DNA of 64,000 nt from Thermomonas fusca DSM 15424 (GTDB taxonomy: Bacteria; Pseudomonadota; Gammaproteobacteria; Xanthomonadales; Xanthomonadaceae): NCBI RefSeq assembly GCF_000423885.1, contig NZ_AUIV01000013.1:1-64000 (forward strand). The letters are read 5' to 3'. The position numbers and the translations under genes were made by a program. Numbering within the stretch: position 1 is the stretch's first letter; each line of letters opens with the position of its first letter. Shown here one piece after another: positions 17,907 to 24,244 of the stretch. Below the pieces are notes generated by a model. The model did no database searches and had not been told where the DNA came from. It saw only the letters and a list, made by a program, of their open reading frames with translations.

Positions 17907-19080
17907 CCTGATCGGCCGCACCGCGCCGCTCTTCGACACCGACATCCAGCGCCACGAGGCGGAGCTTTCCGCCCTGGTGCAGTCCAGCCGCTTCCTCGTG
18001 ATCGGCGGCGCCGGCTCCATCGGCCAGGCGGTGACGCGCGAGATCTTCAAGCGCAAGCCGCGTGCCCTGCACGTGGTGGACATCAGCGAGAACAACATGG
18101 TCGAGCTGGTGCGGGACATCCGCAGCACGCTGGGCTACATCGACGGTGATTTCCGAACGTTCGCCATCGATTGCGGCAGCCGCGAGTTCGCGGCGCTGCT
18201 GGCCACGGAAGCCGGCTACGACTACGTGTTGAACCTGTCCGCGCTCAAGCACGTGCGCAGCGAAAAAGACCCGTTCACCCTGATGCGGTTGATTGAGGTC
18301 AACGTGCTGAACACCATCAGCACCATTGCGCAGGCAAGGGCCGGCGGGGCGCGCAAGTATTTTTGTGTGTCTACGGACAAGGCAGCAAACCCGGTCAACA
18401 TGATGGGAGCCAGCAAGCGGATCATGGAGATGTTCCTGATGCGTGCCAGCGAATCGCTCCCCATTTCCACCGCGCGCTTCGCCAACGTGGCGTTCTCCGA
18501 TGGATCGCTGTTGCACGGCTTCAACCAGCGCTTTGCCAAGCGCCAACCGATCTCCGCGCCCAACGACGTGCGCCGGTATTTCGTCACGCCGCAGGAATCC
18601 GGCGAGCTGTGCCTGTCGTCTTGTCTGCTGGGGGACAACCGCGACATCTTCTTCCCCAAGCTCAGCGAACAGCTGGATCTGACCCGCTTCTCCGATATCG
18701 CCGTGCGCTACCTGCAGGCGCTGGGCTTCGAACCGTACGAATGCGCGAGCGAGGACGAGGCCCGCGGCCGCGCCAGCGAGTTGATCGCGCGCAAGCAGTG
18801 GCCGGTGTACTTCTTCGCCAGCGACACCACCGGCGAGAAGGATTTCGAGGAGTTCTACACCGGCACCGAGACGCTGGACATGGCGCGCTTCGAGAGCATC
18901 GGGGTGATCAAGAACGCGCCGGTTTACGACGACACGAAGCTGGAATACTTCCTTGCCACCATCGAACGCCTGCGTGCCCAGCCCACCTGGGACAAGCCCG
19001 AGCTGGTGGCCTTGTTCAACCACATGATCCCGGAGTTCCAGCACAAGGACACCGGCAAGTACCTCGACAGCCGGATGTAA
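17893..19080 (+). CDS. UDP-N-acetylglucosamine 4,6-dehydratase family (LegB/PglF/CapD-like)
   Basis: A 395-aa soluble short-chain dehydrogenase-type enzyme. GGAGSIG at residues 38-44 binds NAD. LSALKHVRSEKDP and VSTDKAANPVNMMGASKRI are the signatures of inverting and retaining UDP-HexNAc 4,6-dehydratases, in which the usual catalytic Tyr of YxxxK is replaced by Met. It lacks the membrane domain of full-length WbpM/PglF. With the LegC-type aminotransferase it would give a 4-amino-4,6-dideoxy-HexNAc, precursor of bacillosamine-like or FucNAc4N sugars. It starts inside the RES gene. Confidence 0.85.
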   Translation: MNILDLIGRTAPLFDTDIQRHEAELSALVQSSRFLVIGGAGSIGQAVTREIFKRKPRALHVVDISENNMVELVRDIRSTLGYIDGDFRTFAIDCGSREFAALLATEAGYDYVLNLSALKHVRSEKDPFTLMRLIEVNVLNTISTIAQARAGGARKYFCVSTDKAANPVNMMGASKRIMEMFLMRASESLPISTARFANVAFSDGSLLHGFNQRFAKRQPISAPNDVRRYFVTPQESGELCLSSCLLGDNRDIFFPKLSEQLDLTRFSDIAVRYLQALGFEPYECASEDEARGRASELIARKQWPVYFFASDTTGEKDFEEFYTGTETLDMARFESIGVIKNAPVYDDTKLEYFLATIERLRAQPTWDKPELVALFNHMIPEFQHKDTGKYLDSRM

Positions 19081-19081
19081 C

Positions 19082-19747
19082 ATGCAGCGCATACTCGATA
19101 TCGTCTTTTCCGGCTTGGCCCTGGTGGTGCTTTCGCCCTTGCTGGTGCCCATCGCCATCGCCCTGCGCCTCACTGGCGAGGGTGAGGTGTTCTTCATCCA
19201 GCAACGCGTGGGGCGGGGCGGGCAGCCGTTCGGGCTCTACAAGTTCGCCACCATGCTGAAGAACAGCCCGAACCTGGGCACCGGCACCGTTACGGTCAAG
19301 AACGATCCGCGCGTGCTGCCGCTGGGACGCTTCCTGCGTAAGACGAAGATCAACGAGTTGCCGCAGCTGCTCAATATCTTCAAGGGCGACATGAGCATCA
19401 TCGGCCCGCGCCCGCAGACGCAGCGCTGCTTCGACGCGTTCCCGGCGCGCTCGCAGGCGGAGATCATCAAGGTGCGGCCAGGCTTGTCCGGCATCGGCTC
19501 CATCGTCTTCCGCGACGAGGAAGAGCTGATGCACGCCAGCAAGGAGCCGGAGCGCTTCTATGACGAGGTCATCATGCCGTACAAGGGTGCGCTGGAAGAA
19601 TGGTACGTGGCGCACCAGGGGCTGTGGACGTATCTGGCGGCAATCTTCGTCACCGCGTGGGTGGTGTTGTTCCCGGAGTCAAGGCTGGCGTGGCGGGTGT
19701 TCCCGCAGCTGCCGGCGGTGCCGGCGGAACTGGTTGGGGCGGTTTGA
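19082..19747 (+). CDS. initiating sugar-phosphate transferase (PglC/WbaP C-terminal family)
   Basis: A 221-aa monotopic phosphoglycosyl transferase that loads the first sugar phosphate onto undecaprenyl phosphate. The N-terminal re-entrant helix is LDIVFSGLALVVLSPLLVPI. The catalytic core has FIQQRVGRGGQPFGLYKFATM and INELPQLLNIFKGDMSIIGP. In PglC the catalytic dyad is Asp-Glu; here the position reads Asn-Glu (INELPQ). A hydrophobic segment near residue 190 is an extra compared with minimal PglC. It begins one base after the dehydratase stop. Confidence 0.87.
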   Translation: MQRILDIVFSGLALVVLSPLLVPIAIALRLTGEGEVFFIQQRVGRGGQPFGLYKFATMLKNSPNLGTGTVTVKNDPRVLPLGRFLRKTKINELPQLLNIFKGDMSIIGPRPQTQRCFDAFPARSQAEIIKVRPGLSGIGSIVFRDEEELMHASKEPERFYDEVIMPYKGALEEWYVAHQGLWTYLAAIFVTAWVVLFPESRLAWRVFPQLPAVPAELVGAV

Positions 19748-19757
19748 GGGGGAAGCG

Positions 19758-20550
19758 ATGCGACTCGTCTTTGATCATCGAATGTTCCAGCACATCAACG
19801 AGTCCGCCATCAAGGAGCGTGGGCGAGCGTCACGCGCGATGACTCTTGTGGAGTGGTTGCTGCAACGGCGCTGGGTTTCGGTGCCGCTGGGTTTCGGTGC
19901 CGCTGGGTATCGTGGAGCATGTTGTCGGGTTCGTGCTCGCCCTCCCGGTTCCAATTTACAGTTCTATTGTTTATGCGCTGGTAACTGGGATGCGCGGCTT
20001 GCCCCACTTCTTGGGTATGTATGTGAGGGGGCTGTACTACCGAGAAAAATTGGGCCTGATGGAGCCAAACGTCTTCATCGATCAGGGCGTGTTCTTTGCC
20101 TACCCCAAAGAAGTGGAGCTCAAGGAGTTCAGCTACATCGACAAGAACGTGATCATCATGAGTCGGACTGCAAAGGTCGGGCGGCGTGTCCACATCGCGC
20201 CTCGCGTCTTTGTCAGCGGCGGCGGGGATTTCGAGATCGAAGACTACGCCTGCATCGCAACCAATTCGAACATCATCACCTCAACGGAGGTGTTGAAGGA
20301 TGGCGCGCGCTGCTCCGGCCCGATGGTCAGCGCAGATCAACGGAACGTATTTCGAGGAAGGGTGTTGATACGGAAGGATGCGTTCATTGGCGCAAACGCG
20401 ACTCTGTTGCCGGGCGTAACCATCGAGCGCGGTAGTGTCATTGGGGCCGGCGTCACAGTGGCCAAGGACACGGCTCCGTGGGGGATTTACGTAGGGGCGA
20501 AAACGCAGCAATTAGGCGAGCGCCAGCCGGTCAAGTGGCCGGACAACTGA
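19758..20550 (+). pseudogene. hexapeptide-repeat acyltransferase, frameshifted by a 16-bp tandem duplication
   Basis: From ATG 19758 (ribosome site GAGGGGGA just upstream) the frame reads MRLVFDHRMFQHINE and continues to LLQRRWVSVPLG, then enters nonsense. The acyltransferase continues in the next frame: LGIVEHVVGFVLALPVPIYS, then beta-helix hexads (VGRRVHIAPRVFV, IGANATLLPGVTI, IGAGVTV) to a stop at 20548-20550. A 16-bp unit is duplicated at 19869-19908. Removing one copy joins the two parts exactly into a 258-aa protein. A TTG at 19846 could start the second part, but its first residues are out-of-frame noise. The gene may be a real pseudogene, a switchable gene or an assembly error. Confidence 0.8.
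19869..19908 (+). repeat. 16-bp tandem repeat, 2.5 copies, breaking the acyltransferase frame
   Basis: The unit CGCTGGGTTTCGGTGC is repeated perfectly with period 16 over 40 bases. Since 16 is not a multiple of three, gain or loss of one unit shifts the frame. With one copy fewer the acyltransferase is open. This is seen directly in the sequence. Confidence 0.95.
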
Positions 20551-20563
20551 TCGAGGGAATGAA

Positions 20564-21574
20564 ATGAAGGTTCTGGTCACCGGCACCGCCGGTTTCATCG
20601 GGTCGCACGTGGCGCAGGTCTTGCTGGCGCGGGGCGACGAGGTGGTGGGGTTCGACAACCTCAACGACTACTACGACGTCAGTCTCAAGCAGGCGCGGCT
20701 GGCGCGGTTGCTGGACAAGCCGGGCTACACCCACATCAGCGCCGATCTGGCGGATCGGGCGGCGGTGGAGGAGGCGTTTGCGACGCACAGGCCGGCGCGG
20801 GTGGTGAACCTGGCCGCGCAGGCGGGGGTGCGCTACGCGGCGGAGAACCCGCACGTGTACGTGCAGAGCAACGTCACCGGCTTCCTGCACGTCCTCGAAG
20901 GTTGCCGTCATCACGATGTGCAGCACCTGGTGTATGCCTCCACCAGTTCGGTGTACGGCGCAAACCGGGCGATGCCGTTTTCCGAGCACGCGCCGGCCGA
21001 GCATCCGCTGACCCTGTACGCGGCCACCAAGAAGGCTAACGAGCAGATGGCGCACAGCTATGCGCATCTGTACGGCATCCCGTGCACGGGGCTGCGCTTC
21101 TTCACCGTGTATGGGCCGTGGGGCCGGCCGGACATGGCGCTGTTCCTGTTCACACGCGCGATCCTGGAGGGCAAGCCGATCAAGGTGTTCAACCACGGCC
21201 ACCACAAGCGCAGCTTCACCTACGTGGACGACATCGTGGAGGGCGTGGTGCGCACGCTGGACCGGGTGCCGGGCAAGGACCCGGATTGGTCGGGCCAGCA
21301 TCCGGACCCGGCCACCAGCGGCGTGGCGCCGTACCGCCTCTACAACATCGGCAACGAGCAGCCGGTGGAGCTGCTGCGCTACATCGAGGTGCTGGAGGAC
21401 TGCCTGGGCCGCAAGGCGGTGATGGAGATGCTGCCGCTGCAAGCGGGCGACGTGCCCGACACCGAGGCCGACGTGTCCGACCTGATCGCCAACGTGGGCT
21501 ATCGCCCGGTGGTGCCGGTGGAGGAGGGCGTGGCGAATTTCGTGCGCTGGTATCGGGGGTATTACGGGGTTTGA
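20564..21574 (+). CDS. UDP-glucuronate 4-epimerase
   Basis: A 336-aa extended short-chain dehydrogenase. It shows VTGTAGFIGSHVA (NAD binding), FDNLNDYYDVSLKQARLARL, NLAAQAGVRYA, YASTSSVYG and YAATKKANE with the catalytic Tyr/Lys. The DNLNDYYDxxLKxxRL and RFFTVYGPWGRPDMA stretches are typical of LspL/Cap1J-type UDP-GlcA epimerases giving UDP-GalA. It is the last gene of the polysaccharide cluster. An A+T-rich toxin-antitoxin promoter follows. Confidence 0.9.
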   Translation: MKVLVTGTAGFIGSHVAQVLLARGDEVVGFDNLNDYYDVSLKQARLARLLDKPGYTHISADLADRAAVEEAFATHRPARVVNLAAQAGVRYAAENPHVYVQSNVTGFLHVLEGCRHHDVQHLVYASTSSVYGANRAMPFSEHAPAEHPLTLYAATKKANEQMAHSYAHLYGIPCTGLRFFTVYGPWGRPDMALFLFTRAILEGKPIKVFNHGHHKRSFTYVDDIVEGVVRTLDRVPGKDPDWSGQHPDPATSGVAPYRLYNIGNEQPVELLRYIEVLEDCLGRKAVMEMLPLQAGDVPDTEADVSDLIANVGYRPVVPVEEGVANFVRWYRGYYGV

Positions 21575-21602
21575 GGGTGCACCCTTCTCTCATATATGGC
21601 GC

Positions 21603-21641
21603 TTGACACCATATGTAGGGCATGGTGTGATACACCATATG
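21603..21641 (+). promoter_or_regulatory. promoter and palindromic operator of the TumE/TumA pair
   Basis: A perfect -35 TTGACA (21603-21608) is followed after 17 bases by TGTGAT (21626-21631) as -10. The palindrome ATGGTGT-GAT-ACACCAT at 21622-21638 covers the -10 and reaches the ATG at 21639. A further half-site ACACCAT lies at 21606-21612 across the -35. The predicted transcription start is at or near the ATG, so the message may be leaderless. The antitoxin as repressor is inferred. Confidence 0.65.
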
Positions 21642-21920
21642 CCCTCCGCCACTCGCGTCCTGCACGAAAAATTCGCCTTCGGCGCTGGCGTTGTGGAATT
21701 GATCGTCTGGCAGGTGCCCAAACCCGTGCCGCCGTCGGAGCATCCGTTCAAGTACCGGATGGTCTATCTGGTCGGAGGAGCGCGGATAGTCGGTTACGAC
21801 AACGAGCGCGGCAAAGGCGATCACAAGCATCTGGGCGGGGACGAGCAGGGTTATACCTTCACGGACGTGGCCACCCTGATCGGTGATTTCTGGAACGATG
21901 TGAAGAGGGCAACACCATGA
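21639..21920 (+). CDS. TumE-like toxin (DUF6516)
   Basis: A 93-aa protein beginning MPSATRVLHEKFAFGAG. The pattern VELIVWQVPKPVPPSEHPFKYRMVYL, then GARIVGYDNERGKGDHKH, matches the TumE-type toxins of TumE/TumA modules. ATG 21639 fits the promoter and is preferred to the upstream frame extension. The stop overlaps the next ATG by 4 bases. The toxic activity is known only at family level. Confidence 0.75.
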   Translation: MPSATRVLHEKFAFGAGVVELIVWQVPKPVPPSEHPFKYRMVYLVGGARIVGYDNERGKGDHKHLGGDEQGYTFTDVATLIGDFWNDVKRATP

Positions 21921-22288
21921 CCAATATCTTGCGGATCAAGGTAGCCGAGCCTGTCGAGGCGAGTCTGGAACGCGCCCGGCAAGCCATGGAGGCACTGCAG
22001 CGCGGGCAGGCACCCGAACCCCACTTCGGCATCAACTTCACATCCCTGCCGCAGTTGCTGGCCGTGTTCACACCTCGTCGGTGGGAGCTGCTGGCCTATC
22101 TCAGCGAGAACGGGCCCATGACTGTCGCCGCGCTTGCCCGTGCGCTGAAGCGCGACTACAAGAACGTGCATGGCGACGTGGCCGCTCTTGCGGAGTGGAT
22201 GGCGATCGAACGCGATGATCGCGGTCTGGTTTCCGTCCCTTGGGACGAGATCGACCTGCGCTTGCCCCTGCAGCACAAGGCTGCGTAG
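21917..22288 (+). CDS. TumA-like antitoxin, winged-helix DNA-binding protein
   Basis: A 123-aa protein. Residues about 45-110 form a MarR/HVO_A0114-type winged helix: FTPRRWELLAYLSENGPMTV, AALARALKRDYKNVHGDVAA. In TumE/TumA modules this protein follows the toxin gene, binds it and represses the operon. The N-terminal 40 residues (VAEPVEASLERARQAMEALQ) form a helix that may contact TumE. It overlaps the toxin gene (ATGA). Confidence 0.78.
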   Translation: MTNILRIKVAEPVEASLERARQAMEALQRGQAPEPHFGINFTSLPQLLAVFTPRRWELLAYLSENGPMTVAALARALKRDYKNVHGDVAALAEWMAIERDDRGLVSVPWDEIDLRLPLQHKAA

Positions 22289-22312
22289 GGTTCCGGTGGG
22301 GGCGACGCAGTC

Positions 22313-22343
22313 TTGACGACAGCGTATCCATGCGGATACGCTG
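22313..22343 (+). promoter_or_regulatory. palindromic operator before the HI1419/HI1420-type pair
   Basis: CAGCGTATCC (22320-22329) and GGATACGCTG (22334-22343) form a perfect 10-bp inverted repeat with loop ATGC. A TTGACG -35-like box is at 22313-22318, while the matching -10 falls inside the right arm (GATACG, weak). The ATG at 22330 lies in the loop, so translation more probably starts at 22348. Confidence 0.55.
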
Positions 22344-22347
22344 CGGC

Positions 22348-22647
22348 ATGGCCACGTTTCTACGCACGGCTGCCTTCGATGCTTGGCTCAAGGCTTTGCG
22401 CGATCCGATAGCCAAAGCCCGCGTCATTGCCCGTATCCGTTCGGCGGAGGCGGGGAGTTTCGGGGATTGTGCGCCTGTAGGTGACGGGATTTCCGAGATG
22501 CGGATCCACGTTGGTCCGGGTTACAGGCTGTACTACTGCCAACGTGGCGAAATCACCTATCTACTCTTGTGCGCTGGCGACAAGTCCACCCAGCCAAGGG
22601 ATATACGCACTGCCAAGGACCTGCTCAAGGGGTTGGAATCTTCATGA
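22348..22647 (+). CDS. RelE/HigB-like toxin, HI1419 (TIGR02683) type
   Basis: A 99-aa RelE-fold ribosome-dependent endonuclease candidate. FDAWLKALRDPIAKARVIAR, then GDCAPVGDGISEMRIHVGPG and YRLYYCQRGEITYLLLCAGD are the signature strands of the HI1419 addiction-module killer family. Toxin precedes antitoxin, as is usual for this type. ATG 22348 was chosen over 22330, which sits in the operator loop. The stop overlaps the antitoxin ATG. Confidence 0.87.
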   Translation: MATFLRTAAFDAWLKALRDPIAKARVIARIRSAEAGSFGDCAPVGDGISEMRIHVGPGYRLYYCQRGEITYLLLCAGDKSTQPRDIRTAKDLLKGLESS

Positions 22648-22940
22648 AAAACATAGCCGCTTTCGATGCAGCCGACTATCTGGACGATGACATTGTCATT
22701 GCGGAGTACCTGAATGCTGCGCTGGAGGACGCGAATCCGGATGTCTTTCTTCAGGCAATCGCGGACGTTGCGAAGGCCCGCGGCATGACCAAGCTTGCCA
22801 GGGATACCGGCCTTGGCCGCGAAAGCCTGTACAAGGCGCTCGCACCCGGCGCGAAGCCCCGCTACGACACTGTCATCAAGCTTGTGCGTGCACTTGGCAT
22901 TGAATTGCATGCGCAGCCAAACCCGGTGGGACAGGTCTGA
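22644..22940 (+). CDS. HigA-like antitoxin, HI1420 (TIGR02684) type
   Basis: A 98-aa protein with an N-terminal FDAADYLDDDIVIAEYLNAA helix and an XRE-type helix-turn-helix GMTKLARDTGLGRESLYKAL, followed by the TVIKLVRALGIEL end typical of the HI1420 family. The start is coupled to the toxin stop (ATGA). It should neutralise the toxin and repress at the palindrome upstream. Confidence 0.87.
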   Translation: MKNIAAFDAADYLDDDIVIAEYLNAALEDANPDVFLQAIADVAKARGMTKLARDTGLGRESLYKALAPGAKPRYDTVIKLVRALGIELHAQPNPVGQV

Positions 22941-22984
22941 AACCAAAACGGGGCGAGGTATGCGGGGATAGATGCTGCCGAACT

Positions 22985-23000
22985 CCTCATGATCATGAGG
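22985..23000. repeat. 16-bp perfect palindrome between convergent higA and tacT
   Basis: CCTCATGATCATGAGG is its own reverse complement and lies in the 86-bp gap between two convergent toxin-antitoxin operons. No run of T follows on either strand, so it is not a standard terminator. It may be a protein-binding or recombination site. Function unknown. Confidence 0.6.
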
Positions 23001-23026
23001 ATCATCACATCCGGGTTTCCGCGCAT

Positions 23027-23509
23027 CTAGCGCACGCGCAGCATCAGCACCATCGGGTCAACCGGCGAAGCCTGGAACCCGTAGTGCTGGTAGAAGCGCT
23101 GGGCGCGTTCGTGCAGGGCGTGTACCAACAAGGCACGAACGCCGGTGTTCTGCGCAACGGTCAACGCACGGTTGACCGCATCCTGCAGTAGTGAGCTGCC
23201 CAGCTTGATGCCTTGGGCGCGCTGGTCGACCGCAAGCCTGGCCAGCATCAGGACGGGCACGGGATCGGGCATGTTCCTGCGCACGCCACCGGTGGCCAGT
23301 GCGTGCGATACCGCACCGGCGGCCACCGCGTAGTAGCCGAGAACGCTGTGCCGCGCATCGGCAACGACAAACGTGCGACTGGCTCCGCTAGCCTGGTTGG
23401 CCATCGCCCGGCGCTTGAGCCAGTCGTCCAGTACGGGCTCGCCACAGGCGAAACCGGACACGTGGTGCTTGGGCGCCAGTGGTTCCGGCGCGACAAGCTC
23501 AAGGCTCAT
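23027..23509 (-). CDS. GNAT acetyltransferase toxin, TacT-like
   Basis: A 160-aa GNAT-fold protein. VLDDWLKRRAMANQASGASR and VLGYYAVAAGAVSH form the family front. LARLAVDQRAQGIKLGSSLL is the acetyl-CoA loop, and RFYQHYGF carries the catalytic-type Tyr. TacT-type toxins acetylate aminoacyl-tRNA. The ATG overlaps the stop of the DUF1778 antitoxin. The upstream open frame to 24100 is not coding. Confidence 0.87.
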   Translation of the reverse strand: MSLELVAPEPLAPKHHVSGFACGEPVLDDWLKRRAMANQASGASRTFVVADARHSVLGYYAVAAGAVSHALATGGVRRNMPDPVPVLMLARLAVDQRAQGIKLGSSLLQDAVNRALTVAQNTGVRALLVHALHERAQRFYQHYGFQASPVDPMVLMLRVR

Positions 23510-23772
23510 GCCTTGTCCCAGATGGGCTTCAGGGCGAGCAGGCGCTCCAGCCCGGCATTGGGCGCGGGCGGCGCATCGAGCAGGTCCACGAACTGCTGGA
23601 AGCTGTCGGCGTTCAGCCTGAAATGAACCTGGTCCAGCACCACCGATTGGGCACGCTCGCAGGCGGCCTCCAGCATGAAGTCCGAACGATTCTTGCCCAG
23701 CAGATGGGCGGCCTGGTCGATGAGGTCGCGCTGTTCCGGCAACGCACGGAGATTGATGGCGGCGGCACGCAT
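23506..23772 (-). CDS. DUF1778 antitoxin, TacA-like
   Basis: An 88-aa ribbon-helix-helix protein. INLRALPEQRDLIDQAAHLL and KNRSDFMLEAACERAQSVVL are the classic DUF1778 sequence; the C-terminus VDLLDAPPAPNAGLERLL binds the toxin. ATG 23772 fits the usual start of the family. It lies first in a minus-strand two-gene operon with a strong palindrome 20-60 bases upstream. Confidence 0.88.
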   Translation of the reverse strand: MRAAAINLRALPEQRDLIDQAAHLLGKNRSDFMLEAACERAQSVVLDQVHFRLNADSFQQFVDLLDAPPAPNAGLERLLALKPIWDKA

Positions 23773-23792
23773 ATATGGTTCCAGTTGTGGAT

Positions 23793-23833
23793 ACAACAGA
23801 TATACAGATAGTGGCGATGTGTATATCTGTTGT
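23793..23833 (-). promoter_or_regulatory. 14-bp inverted repeat operator of the TacAT-like operon
   Basis: ACAACAGATATACA (23793-23806) and TGTATATCTGTTGT (23820-23833) are perfect reverse complements separated by 13 bases. They lie 21 bases before the TacA start, in a locally A+T-rich stretch. It is the natural site for autorepression by the ribbon-helix-helix antitoxin. Confidence 0.65.
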
Positions 23834-23911
23834 CAATACAATCGGGGCGCGCAAGATCCACACCAGACCGCATCCGTACCGTTCGCTGTCCTCCATGCCG
23901 TCATGAATGAC

Positions 23912-23978
23912 CCCGAACGGTAATATTTTCGCTTGACATCGTTGTTCTGCAGGCGCAGTTTCCCGTTCGGGAATATTT
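23912..23978 (+). promoter_or_regulatory. direct repeats and -35 box before hipB-1
   Basis: CCCGAACGGTAATATTT (23912-23928) and CCCGTTCGGGAATATTT (23962-23978) agree at 14 of 17 positions and start 50 bases apart. TTGACA at 23933-23938 between them is a perfect -35; I see no convincing -10. They precede the HipB-like start at 23996 and are probably its operator sites. Confidence 0.45.
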
Positions 23979-23995
23979 CTTCCATTGCTGCCGCC

Positions 23996-24244
23996 ATGAA
24001 CGGACTTTCTTCCCATACGGGGTCGCCCCTCGTCCTTTCCGATGCCAAGGGGCTGGGGCAGGCGGTGCGCCGCGCCCGCAAGGCGAGCGGTTTGACGCAA
24101 ACGGGGTTGGCGGGTCTGGCCGGGACCGGGCCGCGTTTCATCGGCGACCTGGAGCGCGGCAAGCCTGGCGTGGAGTTCGGCAAGGTATTGGATGTGTTGG
24201 CGGTGCTGGGCTTGCGGCTGCTGTTGAGCGGGGAGGCGACATGA
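23996..24244 (+). CDS. hipB: HipB-like XRE antitoxin (first pair)
   Basis: An 82-aa helix-turn-helix protein. GLGQAVRRARKASGLTQTGL, AGLAGTGPRFIGDLERGKPG and a short VLDVLAVLGLRLLL tail match HipB-type regulators. The start at ATG 23996 gives a normal length; the upstream frame is probably leader. The stop overlaps hipA by 4 bases. Confidence 0.85.
   Translation: MNGLSSHTGSPLVLSDAKGLGQAVRRARKASGLTQTGLAGLAGTGPRFIGDLERGKPGVEFGKVLDVLAVLGLRLLLSGEAT

Noticed and set aside
19846..20550. Acyltransferase as an intact 234-aa gene starting at TTG 19846
   Set aside because: The first 15 codons are the out-of-frame reading of a conserved N-terminus that begins at ATG 19758; the tandem repeat explains the break.
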